Positions 1 through 8,093 of a DNA stretch of 61,189 nt are shown here, in pieces. Source of the stretch: Bacteroidales bacterium (GTDB lineage Bacteria > Bacteroidota > Bacteroidia > Bacteroidales > VadinHA17); assembly GCA_025454815.1 (NCBI GenBank), contig JALONR010000011.1, positions 1 to 61,189 on the forward strand. Direction: 5' to 3'. The notes below the pieces were generated by a model that had not been told where the DNA came from, did not search any database, and saw nothing but the letters and a program-made list of their open reading frames with translations. Position 1 is the first letter of the stretch, and every line of letters begins with the position of its first letter. The position numbers and the translations under genes were made by a program.

Positions 1-835
1 TCCGCAGTTATCTGCAGTGGCGGGAGTACCCAGGGCTACACCTGTGGCATAGCACTGGCCTGCATCAGCAGGTACATTAAGTACGTCTGCCGGGCAGGTT
101 ATGGTCGGGTTCTGGGTGTCAACCACAGTGACCGTCTGGTCACAGGTGGCTGTATTGCCATGGACATCCGTAACAGTCCAGGTGACTGTTGTTGTTCCAA
201 CCGGGAACTGAACAGGTGCGTTGTTGGTGACCGTTGCCACTCCGCAGTTATCTGCAGTGGTGGGTGTGCCGAGGGCTACACCTGTGGCATAACAAACACC
301 AGCGTTGGCAGGAACATTCGTCACATTGGGAGGACAGGTTATAGTCGGGTTCTGGGTGTCAACGACCGTGACTGTCTGATTGCAGGTGGCTGTCCTGCCA
401 TGAACATCAGTTACGGTCCAGGTGACCGTGGTCGTTCCAACCGGGAACTGTACCGGTGCATTGTTGGTTACCGTTGAAACGCCGCAGTTGTCTGCAGTGG
501 TGGGTGTGCCCAGGGCTACACCTGTGGCGTAACAAACACCAGCGTTGGCAGGAACATTCGTCACATTGGGAGGGCAGGTGATAGTCGGGTTCTGGGTGTC
601 AATGACCGTGACTGTCTGATTGCAGGTGGCTGTCCTGCCAATAACATCAGTAACGGTCCAGGTGACTGTCGTAGTTCCAACCGGGAACTGAACGGGGGCA
701 TTGTTGGTTACAGTTGCCACTCCGCAGTTGTCTGCAGTGGTGGGTGTACCGAGGGCTACGCCTGTGGCGTAACATACACCAGCGTTGGCAGGAACATTTG
801 TTAGATTTGGTGGACAGGTGATCGTGGGATTGATA
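1..835 (-). repeat. Tandem 240-bp coding repeats (HYR domains)
   Basis: The block starting (t/g)ccgcagtt(a/g)tctgcagtgg recurs at 1, 241, 481 and 721, an exact 240-bp period. Each unit encodes 80 aa with the conserved core NPTITCPPN, GVALGTPTTADNCGV and TTTVTWTVTDV. Units are nearly identical at nucleotide level, with differences scattered over a few positions, which indicates recent duplication or gene conversion. The array continues beyond the left edge. Confidence 0.93.
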
Positions 836-2847
836 TTGTCTCCTATGAAAACAGAATAATCCGGGGTTGTTATTGAACATGCGGCTCCCACGCTTTGGGT
901 AACCCTCACGATTCCCGGATTAGTGCTTCCCCAATTGACAGTAATAGAATTTGTACCCTGCCCTCCGGATATTATACCACCACTTACCTCCCACAAATAA
1001 TTGTGTCCTGGAACACTTGTTGTTGAATAGATCTGTCCGGTGGCATTTGGACATACTGTAGCGGGTCCAGAAATTACAGGATTGACAGGTACACCAGTAA
1101 CGATATTTACGCTTACAGAACCCCTGATATCAATTTCCAGATCTCCGGGCATGCCACCAAATTCAACATAATAACCTGAACCTGAAAAATTTGCCTGCTC
1201 GTCATTCCAGGTTCCGGCATTGGAAGACCCGGCGGCATAAATATGTGCAAAAACCTCATCGTTGCCATTGTAGTTATTCGGTTCCGTACCGGGATTCCAA
1301 TTGGCATATCCAAAAGGTGTACCACCCTCCTCACCCTGCCAGAACATCGTTCCCGCCTCGGGACCAGTCATCCAATACCAGTCACTTTCATTGGTAAAGA
1401 AATCGGAACCGCCAATCCAGGTATTCCCCGCCATCTGATATAACAGAAAATCATTTTCAGCATCAGAGGTAATGGTTACCAGATAACCCTGAAGGCCAAA
1501 AAGATGAGTTCTTTCTGCCTGAATCCTTGCATTTGACCAGGAAATACCAGCGCTTGAGACATAAATGTAATAGTGATCAGTATCTGTGTTGTATCTTTCG
1601 AGTGAGAAAATGATCTGCCTGGGTCCTGTGGTTGGTGATCCGCTGATATTATTGTAAACCACACTTCTTAGAACTGATTGATATTGAGATGTAGTAGCCT
1701 CTCCTGAAAGATATAGCACTCCATAAGTAGTGTTATAGTTAGCGGTAATCCCGAAACCAGTGGTACAGCTCAGTCTATCCTGTGAAGGAACAAAGCCGGT
1801 CCCAATCATTACATATGCGGAGGAAATCGTTTGATCCGCTGCATCATTAATGGTAAGTCCTCCAGCAATTGACACGGGTGATGCACAGAACTCGTAGTTC
1901 CCATCCACATCCAAATCTGGTGGGGACGGATCACAACCGATAGCACTGAAAACAATACCATCCAGTAAGAAATCATTACTATTTGCGCCAACTATCTCTA
2001 TATATCTTGTGTCAGTACCAGTAGTTTCAGTATGCATCAAAAAAACCGTGGAAGATGCAGAAAGTGAAGAAAGCTTTACTGGTGACCAGGAAGAACCATC
2101 CTGAGACTCCCTTATTCTCATCTGGGCGTTGTTTTCAGTTGGCCTCCAGATGATATGGTAATTCTGCCCTGCCGGTATCGAATAGGGTAATCTCAATACG
2201 ATTCGATCAGATCCTGAATTGAAAGTAGCACCCGAACCATCAGGTACATAATTTGCATTTGCCGGATTTGAAACCGAGGATTGTTCGGTGTAATAACCAT
2301 TCCCAGAAATCAGTCTAGGTGTAAATCCCGCTCCGCAGGGATTTGAAAAACATTTTGTAGTGGAATACGCAACCGCATCGATACTCAAATCGTAAGTTGA
2401 ATTGCTGAAAATCTGAATGTATCTGGTGTCAGTTGAAGCAACTATATCCGTATTGAAATATCGTTCATTTGTTGTTCCTATACCGCTTGAGGGGTGTACG
2501 GTAAATGTGCTGCCGTCAATTGATTCACTCCAGTTAAGATATGAGGTTCCAGACTGACCGGGATACTGCCTCCATGTTATCGAATAGGTTTGTCCGGCTC
2601 TTACGGTATCGATCAGATCAATAATAATGTACTGTCCGCTTGAAGAAAAGTTGGCGCCGTTGCCGTTTGGAACACCGAGTGCAAAAGGTCCGTTAGAAAA
2701 TGCTGCATTTGCGGTAAGAATTGAACCGAATCCAGTAACAGTTCGTGAGATCTGTCCCGGACCGCACTGGGCTGATACAGAAGACTCAAACAAAAAAACG
2801 AAGAAAACCACCGGCAACGTAAGTATTGCCCTTCTAAATTTCAACAT
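1..2847 (-). CDS. Giant secreted adhesin, partial (C-type lectin, cadherin-like, HYR repeats)
   Basis: One open minus-strand frame runs from an ATG at 2847 to the left window edge (949 codons, no stop), so the C-terminus is missing. It begins with a signal peptide (MLKFRRAILTLPVVFFVFLF...VSAQ). Two related beta-sandwich-like modules of about 150 aa follow (both contain a WR...S.DGS/W pattern), then a cadherin-like domain (ending in VVYNN). Next comes a C-type lectin domain (about 1150-1560) with EPN at 1276-1284 and WND at 1201-1209, then a PKD-like Ig domain (PVISGPATVCPN) and at least four 80-aa HYR repeats. The C-type lectin EPN and WND motifs bind calcium and mannose-type sugars in known family members. 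I infer a cell-surface or secreted adhesin, probably exported by the T9SS; its sorting domain would lie outside the window. Confidence 0.85.
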   Translation of the reverse strand, partial: MLKFRRAILTLPVVFFVFLFESSVSAQCGPGQISRTVTGFGSILTANAAFSNGPFALGVPNGNGANFSSSGQYIIIDLIDTVRAGQTYSITWRQYPGQSGTSYLNWSESIDGSTFTVHPSSGIGTTNERYFNTDIVASTDTRYIQIFSNSTYDLSIDAVAYSTTKCFSNPCGAGFTPRLISGNGYYTEQSSVSNPANANYVPDGSGATFNSGSDRIVLRLPYSIPAGQNYHIIWRPTENNAQMRIRESQDGSSWSPVKLSSLSASSTVFLMHTETTGTDTRYIEIVGANSNDFLLDGIVFSAIGCDPSPPDLDVDGNYEFCASPVSIAGGLTINDAADQTISSAYVMIGTGFVPSQDRLSCTTGFGITANYNTTYGVLYLSGEATTSQYQSVLRSVVYNNISGSPTTGPRQIIFSLERYNTDTDHYYIYVSSAGISWSNARIQAERTHLFGLQGYLVTITSDAENDFLLYQMAGNTWIGGSDFFTNESDWYWMTGPEAGTMFWQGEEGGTPFGYANWNPGTEPNNYNGNDEVFAHIYAAGSSNAGTWNDEQANFSGSGYYVEFGGMPGDLEIDIRGSVSVNIVTGVPVNPVISGPATVCPNATGQIYSTTSVPGHNYLWEVSGGIISGGQGTNSITVNWGSTNPGIVRVTQSVGAACSITTPDYSVFIGDNINPTITCPPNLTNVPANAGVCYATGVALGTPTTADNCGVATVTNNAPVQFPVGTTTVTWTVTDVIGRTATCNQTVTVIDTQNPTITCPPNVTNVPANAGVCYATGVALGTPTTADNCGVSTVTNNAPVQFPVGTTTVTWTVTDVHGRTATCNQTVTVVDTQNPTITCPPNVTNVPANAGVCYATGVALGTPTTADNCGVATVTNNAPVQFPVGTTTVTWTVTDVHGNTATCDQTVTVVDTQNPTITCPADVLNVPADAGQCYATGVALGTPATADNCG

Positions 2848-2959
2848 TCTACAGGTAGTTTACGTGGTACCTCTAACTGCTGTACGTTATTTATACTCAT
2901 GAAACGGTAAAATGGTTGCTTCATTGCAGGACATTTTAATCTCTTAATGTGTGAATATC

Positions 2960-2995
2960 AGAGAAAATAAATGTGCCAGCAATTTGAGCCGGCAC
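2960..2995 (-). terminator. Probable terminator after queA
   Basis: On the minus strand, GTGCCGGC (2995-2988) and GCTGGCAC (2980-2973) form an 8-bp stem with one mismatch and a 7-nt loop, followed by a T-rich stretch (ATTTATTTTCTC). It lies about 50 nt past the queA stop, at the end of the ftsX-queA operon. The T-tract is interrupted, so the call is moderate. Confidence 0.5.
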
Positions 2996-3044
2996 GAATT
3001 ATACACATTATCAAATGTTTATCAACAGGCAGAAGGCCTAAATA

Positions 3045-4091
3045 CTAAAGAATCAGCATCGCATCACCATAGGTTCCCCTGTATTTTTCCTTGACAGCAG
3101 TGCGGTATGCATCAAATAAAAGATTGTATCCCGCGAAGGCGGAAACCATCATCAGCAGGGTTGAATATGGCAGATGGAAATTGCTGACCAGCATATCGGG
3201 TACCTTGAAATCATAAGGAGGGAAGATGAATTTGTTTGTCCATCCGTTAAACGGTTTCACCATGCCTGAAGTAGAAACAGAACTCTCGAGGGTTCTTATG
3301 ACCGTTGTTCCGACGGCACAGATCCTGCTTTTTCTCTCCTTCGCCTTGTTGATCAGAACCGAGGCCTCCTCGGATATTACTATTCTCTCGGAATCAACCT
3401 TATGCTTTGTCAGGTCCTCCACATCAACATTGCGGAAGTTTCCAAGACCTACATGCAGGGTGATCTCGGCAAACTCAACCCCGACTATCTCCAGCCTTTT
3501 GAGCAGCTCCCTGCTGAAGTGCAACCCTGCGGTGGGTGCGGCCACTGCTCCCTCATGCTTGGCAAATATGGTCTGATATCTCTCATTGTCCTCCGGCTCA
3601 ACGGGCCTGTTGATGAACTTGGGCAGCGGAGTCTCACCGAGCGAATAGAGTGTCTGCTTGAACTCTTCATATGTCCCGTCAAAAAGGAAACGAAGGGTTC
3701 TGCCCCTGGAAGTTGTGTTGTCTATTACCTCGGCCACAAGGAGGTCATCTTCACCGAAATAAAGCTTGTTCCCTATCCTTATCTTCCTTGCGGGATCAAC
3801 CAGCACATCCCATAACCTCTGCTCACGATTCAGCTCACGAAGGAGAAAAACCTCTATTTCCGCCCCGGTCTTCTCCTTATTCCCGTATAACCTGGCGGGA
3901 AAAACCTTGGTGTTGTTGAAAACAAGCACATCACGCTCCCTGAAATACCCGACGATGTCCTTAAACACCTTATGCTCAACCTCCCCGGTATCCCTGTGCA
4001 CTACCATCAGTCTCGATTCATCCCTGTTTTTAGAGGGGTAAAGCGCGATCAGGTCCTGTGGCAGTGTGTACTTGAATTGAGATAGTTTCAT
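3045..4091 (-). CDS. queA: tRNA preQ1(34) S-adenosylmethionine ribosyltransferase-isomerase
   Basis: QueA transfers and isomerises the ribosyl moiety of S-adenosylmethionine onto preQ1 at tRNA wobble position 34, giving epoxyqueuosine. The protein is about 348 aa, normal family length, and starts with the typical [19 protein letters not shown]. Family motifs include [26 protein letters not shown] and the C-terminal [18 protein letters not shown] chose ATG 4091; the frame is open from a TTG at 4097, which adds only two residues. It is the last gene of the ftsX-DUF3098-uppP-truB-queA run, 27 nt after truB, so it is probably co-transcribed. Confidence 0.95.
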   Translation of the reverse strand: MKLSQFKYTLPQDLIALYPSKNRDESRLMVVHRDTGEVEHKVFKDIVGYFRERDVLVFNNTKVFPARLYGNKEKTGAEIEVFLLRELNREQRLWDVLVDPARKIRIGNKLYFGEDDLLVAEVIDNTTSRGRTLRFLFDGTYEEFKQTLYSLGETPLPKFINRPVEPEDNERYQTIFAKHEGAVAAPTAGLHFSRELLKRLEIVGVEFAEITLHVGLGNFRNVDVEDLTKHKVDSERIVISEEASVLINKAKERKSRICAVGTTVIRTLESSVSTSGMVKPFNGWTNKFIFPPYDFKVPDMLVSNFHLPYSTLLMMVSAFAGYNLLFDAYRTAVKEKYRGTYGDAMLIL

Positions 4092-4118
4092 AACCAAAAT
4101 ACGTTAGTGCAAGAATAT

Positions 4119-4841
4119 TTATACGAATGAGTTTTCACTTTGTTTCAAATTTTCCAGAAAAAATTTCAATTCTTCTACAGAAAGTGCCTTTTCATGTCGA
4201 AATTCACCAATAGCGTCACGAACAAGCGACCTGAGGTGGGCCCCGCTACCGAGAGACTGCCCGAGGTCACGGGCGAAAGCCCTGACGTATGTACCCTTAC
4301 TGCAGATAATCCTTACTGTGGCATCACTTCCGCTGTAATTCAGCAGCTCAAGCTCGCGAAAGACAACCTTCACCTTTTCAAGCTTTCTTTCAATCTTTTT
4401 CCGCGCAAGTTCATAAGCCCTCTTCCCGTCAACAAACTTCGCCGAGAAAAGCGGTGGTTCCTGATCCTGCTCCCCTAGAAATTCCTTTAGTTTCTCCCGG
4501 ATCAGCTCCTCCGTTATGTGACCGCAGGGGTACTCCCTGTCCACTTCGCTTTCCAGGTCAAAAGAGGGCGTTGTCTGTCCGAACCTGATCACGGCTGTAT
4601 ATTCCTTGTCAAGATCCCTGAATTCTTCAATTCTCTTCGTGGCCCTTCCGGTACACACAATCATAAGGCCTGTGGCGAGCGGATCGAGCGTTCCTGCATG
4701 ACCCACCTTCAGCTTCTTCAGCCCGCAATTATGACGTATAGCCAGCTTCACCTTGTTCACAAGATCAAAGGAGGTCCAGTAAAGCGGCTTCTGGAGCAGC
4801 AGTATCTCACCATCCTCAAAATCGGAACACTTTTTCAGCAC
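4119..4841 (-). CDS. truB: tRNA pseudouridine(55) synthase TruB
   Basis: TruB makes pseudouridine 55 in the T-loop of tRNAs. The catalytic motif GHAGTLDPLATGLM is present with its Asp, as are QKPLYWTSFDLVNKVK near the N-terminus and GTYVRAFARDLG further on. A frame is open from an ATG at 4898, but that start overlaps uppP by 55 nt and adds 19 residues unlike the family N-terminus. I prefer the GTG at 4841, which gives about 240 aa beginning just before the conserved GEILLLQKP segment and only 2 nt after the uppP stop. This choice is inference. Confidence 0.92.
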   Translation of the reverse strand: MLKKCSDFEDGEILLLQKPLYWTSFDLVNKVKLAIRHNCGLKKLKVGHAGTLDPLATGLMIVCTGRATKRIEEFRDLDKEYTAVIRFGQTTPSFDLESEVDREYPCGHITEELIREKLKEFLGEQDQEPPLFSAKFVDGKRAYELARKKIERKLEKVKVVFRELELLNYSGSDATVRIICSKGTYVRAFARDLGQSLGSGAHLRSLVRDAIGEFRHEKALSVEELKFFLENLKQSENSFV

Positions 4842-4843
4842 TT

Positions 4844-5620
4844 TCAGGCAAAAATTATTAATACAAGTCCAACTATCAGGCAGTAAACGGCGAACCATCC
4901 CAGTTTACCCTTCCTGACTATGTTTATCATCCATCGGCATGCAGCATACCCTGACACAAAAGCGGCCACGAAAGCCACTATCAACGGAAACAGAACCCCG
5001 TTAACGGCCTCGGTCTCTGTTGTGATAAGCTGGATGAAATTAGCCCCTAGAATAGGCACAATTACCATAAGGAATGAAAACCGGGCAAGCTCATCCTTGC
5101 TGTTGCCAAGCATCAGGCCGGTAGAAATGGTTGACCCCGAACGGGAAAGTCCTGGAAGCACGGCAAGAGCCTGTGCTATTCCTATCAGGAAGGCCCCTCC
5201 ATAAGTAATCGGCTTGTCCCTTTTGCGTACGAAATGTCCGAACACAAGGAAGAGAGCCGTAACGAGTAGAAATGACCCTGTAATATCCATGTCTGCAACA
5301 AACAGTGTCTCAACCCAATCCGTGAGAGTAAATCCCACAATGGCAACCGGTATCATTGAAACAACAAGCTTCAGGGCATAAACCGTTTCATCATTCATCT
5401 GAAATCTGAATACTCCCGCCAGCAACCTGAAGATATCCTTCCAGAAAACAGCCAGGATGCTCAGCACAGTGGCTCCATGCACCACCACGGAAAAAAGAAA
5501 ACTCTCCTCAATGCCTCCGAAGAAATATTTTACAATCTCCAGATGACCGTCACTGCTGACCGGCAAAAACTCGGTCAGTCCCTGCACCAGCCCGAAGATC
5601 AGGGCTTCAAACCAATTCAT
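4844..5620 (-). CDS. uppP: Undecaprenyl-diphosphate phosphatase UppP (BacA family)
   Basis: This membrane enzyme removes phosphate from undecaprenyl pyrophosphate to recycle the lipid carrier for peptidoglycan and O-antigen. At 258 aa it is close to the family's usual length. The two active-site regions are visible: GLTEFLPVSSDGHL near residues 14-27 and LPGLSRSGSTIS near residue 155. Most of the rest is hydrophobic, with around eight membrane segments. It lies between the DUF3098 gene and truB in a same-strand operon, an order that is common in Bacteroidota. Confidence 0.95.
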   Translation of the reverse strand: MNWFEALIFGLVQGLTEFLPVSSDGHLEIVKYFFGGIEESFLFSVVVHGATVLSILAVFWKDIFRLLAGVFRFQMNDETVYALKLVVSMIPVAIVGFTLTDWVETLFVADMDITGSFLLVTALFLVFGHFVRKRDKPITYGGAFLIGIAQALAVLPGLSRSGSTISTGLMLGNSKDELARFSFLMVIVPILGANFIQLITTETEAVNGVLFPLIVAFVAAFVSGYAACRWMINIVRKGKLGWFAVYCLIVGLVLIIFA

Positions 5621-5653
5621 CCGCTGTTATCTGATTACTGAAGAACAAAGATC

Positions 5654-5902
5654 CTACTCCCGTGGCCTTTTCATTATCGCGTATATCTCAAAAATAAAAC
5701 CGGCCAGAACGATCAGCGGAGCAAGGGTGACCCTCCTGAAGCTGAAGATCTCTTCCGAAAAAACCCTGGGGTCATCAGATCTTCCACCGGCCATGAGAAT
5801 GAACCCGACAATTATAATGGCAAAACCTATTGCCATCAATTTGTAGTTCTCCCTCCCAAGGGCAAAACCGGTTTTCTTTTCTTCTTCCTTTTTAGCGATC
5901 AT
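5654..5902 (-). CDS. DUF3098 family small membrane protein
   Basis: An 82-aa protein with a charged N-terminus (MIAKKEEEKK), the segment GFALGRENYKLMAIGFAIII, a first membrane helix ending in LMAGG, then FSFRRVTLAPLIVLAGFIF as a second helix. This matches the DUF3098 family of Bacteroidota, whose function is unknown. It starts 6 nt after ftsX and precedes uppP, so it is probably co-transcribed and may act in envelope biogenesis or division. That role is inferred only from the neighbours. Confidence 0.88.
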   Translation of the reverse strand: MIAKKEEEKKTGFALGRENYKLMAIGFAIIIVGFILMAGGRSDDPRVFSEEIFSFRRVTLAPLIVLAGFIFEIYAIMKRPRE

Positions 5903-5908
5903 AACTTT

Positions 5909-6787
5909 CTAATAATATAGTTTATCCTGGTGCATCCCGAGATACCTGTTTACGGCAAAGAATGTAGATATTCCGTTTATTACCACACCTGCTACCGCAA
6001 GCGCAAGACAGAGAAGCAGGAAGAGGTTGATGTTTTCATATGTAAACAGGGTAAAAAACTCCTTTTCAATAAGATACATTAATCCCATCAAAAGCCCTAT
6101 AGCAATCAGCGCTGCAAGAAACCCGAAAAACAGACTCTTCAGCAGGAAGGGCTTTCGTATAAATGACCTGTTCGCTCCTATCAGCTGCATTGTATTGATA
6201 AGAAATCTCTTTGAATAAATCGAAAGCCTGATTGTGTTGTTTATTATCGTCAAAGCGATGAGGAAAAGCAAGAGGCTGATTACCAGCAGGAATGCACTGA
6301 TTTTGCGAACATTGTCATTGATAAGGTTCAGGATCGACTCCTGGTAATACACTTCATCAACAACCGGGTAATCGGAAATGACCTTCTCCAGTTTGATTAC
6401 ACTGTCAGGATGGGTATACCTGGCCTGGAGATATACGTCAATGGTAGGCATAAGCGGATTGTAACCCAGGAAGTCGAGGAAGTCCTCTCCCAGCTCATCC
6501 CGCAGCTTTACTGCGGCCTCATCCTTCGAAACATATTCGGTTTGCTTGACATATGGCCTGGCATCAAGCTCCTTCTGCAACATCCTGATATCGGCCTCGC
6601 GAGCATCCTCCTTAAGCATTATGGTAAAGGAAAGACTCTCCCTGAAATAGTCCGAAAGCTGCCGGGCATTTATCAGCACCATGCCAAGAATCCCCAGCAG
6701 GAACAGGACAAGAGAGACACTCACAACGAGTGTGACATATGAACTGCCCAGCCTGTACCTGGATATTCCGCCCGAAGATTTTGCCAC
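5909..6787 (-). CDS. ftsX: Cell division protein FtsX
   Basis: FtsX is the membrane subunit of the FtsEX ABC-type complex that activates peptidoglycan hydrolases at the septum. This 292-aa protein has a first transmembrane helix (LVVSVSLVLFLLGILGMVLI), a periplasmic domain of about 120 aa, then three C-terminal helices with the FtsX pattern INNTIRLSIYSKRFLINTMQ. The start is a GTG at 6787, and a good TATTTTTG -7 element sits just upstream at 6811-6804. No ftsE is adjacent, which is usual in this phylum. It is the first gene of the operon down to queA. Confidence 0.92.
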   Translation of the reverse strand: MAKSSGGISRYRLGSSYVTLVVSVSLVLFLLGILGMVLINARQLSDYFRESLSFTIMLKEDAREADIRMLQKELDARPYVKQTEYVSKDEAAVKLRDELGEDFLDFLGYNPLMPTIDVYLQARYTHPDSVIKLEKVISDYPVVDEVYYQESILNLINDNVRKISAFLLVISLLLFLIALTIINNTIRLSIYSKRFLINTMQLIGANRSFIRKPFLLKSLFFGFLAALIAIGLLMGLMYLIEKEFFTLFTYENINLFLLLCLALAVAGVVINGISTFFAVNRYLGMHQDKLYY

Positions 6788-6803
6788 CTCTGAAACTTTG
6801 CGT

Positions 6804-6811
6804 CAAAAATA
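6804..6811 (-). promoter_or_regulatory. Bacteroidota -7 element (TATTTTTG) for ftsX
   Basis: On the minus strand the octamer TATTTTTG fits TAnnTTTG exactly. It lies 17 nt before the ftsX GTG, implying a very short leader. No clear -33 TTTG was seen. Confidence 0.5.
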
Positions 6812-7013
6812 GCACACAAACCGCCAAATCCGTCAGCCACAGTCCTATTTTTTGACTTAAAAGACTTAATCGCTGATCCGGACTGATCAATTGTCCGATT
6901 AAGCCCGGTCAGAATCTGCTTTTGTACAGTTGTCCGGTCGCCGGGAATATTAACAGTGTCCAGTCATGGCAGTCAGGACTGAAGCATGTGACCGGACTGT
7001 AAAAGACTCACTG
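6812..7013. other. Intergenic region with GTCCGGTC inverted repeats
   Basis: About 200 bp between ilvE and the ftsX promoter. GTCCGGTC (6932-6939) and GACCGGAC (6990-6997) are perfect inverted copies 50 nt apart. Related pieces are nearby: CGGAC near 6880, GTCCG near 6893, CCGGTC at 6905-6910 and several CAGTC/GACTG copies at 6961-6982. The stretch could fold after transcription of ilvE. There is no T-tract, so it is not a classic terminator, and no gene is visible. Confidence 0.45.
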
Positions 7014-8036
7014 TCAGGCCTCCACCACGGTCATCCAGCCAAATTCATCCGGTTCGTCGCCATACTGTATTCCCACGAGCTTGTTGAAAAGCTTCATTGA
7101 AACAGGTCCGGGCTTGCCGTCGCGGCAGTACTCATAGATCTTCCCGGTTTCAGGGTCAACAATTTTTGCAATGGGGCTTATTACCGCTGCAGTACCGCAG
7201 GCGCCGGTCTCCTCGAACTCGGCCAGCTCCTCTACAGGAATCCTGCGCCGCTCGGTCTTTAAGCCCATGCTTTCAGCAATGGTGATAAGACTCTTGTTGG
7301 TGATTGAGGGGAGGATTGATTCTGACTTCGGGGTCACATATGTATTGTTCTTAATTCCGAAGAAGTTTGCCGGTCCGCACTCGTCAATGTATTTCTTTTC
7401 CAGTGCGTCAAGGAAGAGTGCATTGCCGTATCCGCCGTCACGGGCCTTTACTATTGCCCTGAGGCTCGCGGCATAGTTGCCTCCGACCTTTATGTTACCG
7501 GTGCCGAGTGGTGCAGCACGGTCTACATCACGGCATATAAGCATGTTTACGGGCTTTACACCTCCCTTGAAATATGGGCCCACGGGTGTCACAAAAACCA
7601 GAAAAGTGTACTCCGAAGCCGGTTTCACGCCAACCTCGGCACCGCTTCCGTAAAGCAGGGGCCTTACATACAGTGATGCACCCGAACCATAAGGGGGAAC
7701 AAACTTCTCATTGAGCCTCACAGCCGTGAAGACTGCCTCCCTGAATAACTCCACGGGAACCGGGGCCATATGCACTCCCTCAGCTGACGACTGGAGCCTT
7801 TTCGCATTTTCATCCCACCGGAACAACCTGACCTTCCCGTCACGACCCCTGTAGGCTTTCATCCCTTCAAAGGCCTCCTGGCCGTAGTGTAGTCCCGTTG
7901 CGGCGATGTGGATACTGATATGATCAGAATCAGATATCTCAGGCTTGCCCCACTGGCCATTTTTGAAATAGCATCTTACATTGAAATCGGTCTTGATATA
8001 ACCAAAAGGAAGATTGTTCCAGTCTAAATTTTCCAT
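7014..8036 (-). CDS. ilvE: Branched-chain amino acid aminotransferase
   Basis: This PLP enzyme interconverts leucine, isoleucine and valine with their 2-keto acids using glutamate. From ATG 8036 it is 340 aa and begins MENLDWNNLPFGYIKTD, the typical fold-IV IlvE start. Key segments are GLHYGQEAFEGMKAYRG, YVRPLLYGSG, NIKVGGNYAAS with the PLP lysine, DECGPANFFGI and GACGTAAVISPIA. The frame is open upstream to a TTG at 8060, but a TACATTTG promoter element at 8065-8058 overlaps it, which supports the internal ATG. It seems to be a single-gene unit. Confidence 0.95.
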   Translation of the reverse strand: MENLDWNNLPFGYIKTDFNVRCYFKNGQWGKPEISDSDHISIHIAATGLHYGQEAFEGMKAYRGRDGKVRLFRWDENAKRLQSSAEGVHMAPVPVELFREAVFTAVRLNEKFVPPYGSGASLYVRPLLYGSGAEVGVKPASEYTFLVFVTPVGPYFKGGVKPVNMLICRDVDRAAPLGTGNIKVGGNYAASLRAIVKARDGGYGNALFLDALEKKYIDECGPANFFGIKNNTYVTPKSESILPSITNKSLITIAESMGLKTERRRIPVEELAEFEETGACGTAAVISPIAKIVDPETGKIYEYCRDGKPGPVSMKLFNKLVGIQYGDEPDEFGWMTVVEA

Positions 8037-8057
8037 GATCACAGATTTTGGATTTTT

Positions 8058-8065
8058 CAAATGTA
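8058..8065 (-). promoter_or_regulatory. -7 element (TACATTTG) for ilvE
   Basis: An exact TAnnTTTG match on the minus strand, 22 nt before ATG 8036. Its position rules out the upstream TTG start at 8060, which would lie inside the element. Confidence 0.5.
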
Positions 8066-8093
8066 CAGTTTATAACCAAAGTTCCAAATGATT

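Noticed and set aside
160..477. Plus-strand open frame across the HYR repeats
   Set aside because: It repeats with the 240-bp unit and is opposite a clearly coding minus-strand frame; the product has no sensible domain.
1..835. CRISPR-like or satellite repeat
   Set aside because: Unit length (240 bp), absence of short direct repeats with spacers and an intact 80-aa coding frame show protein-domain repeats.
4842..4898. TruB start at ATG 4898
   Set aside because: It would overlap uppP by 55 nt and add residues not typical of TruB; GTG 4841 fits better, although this is not proven.
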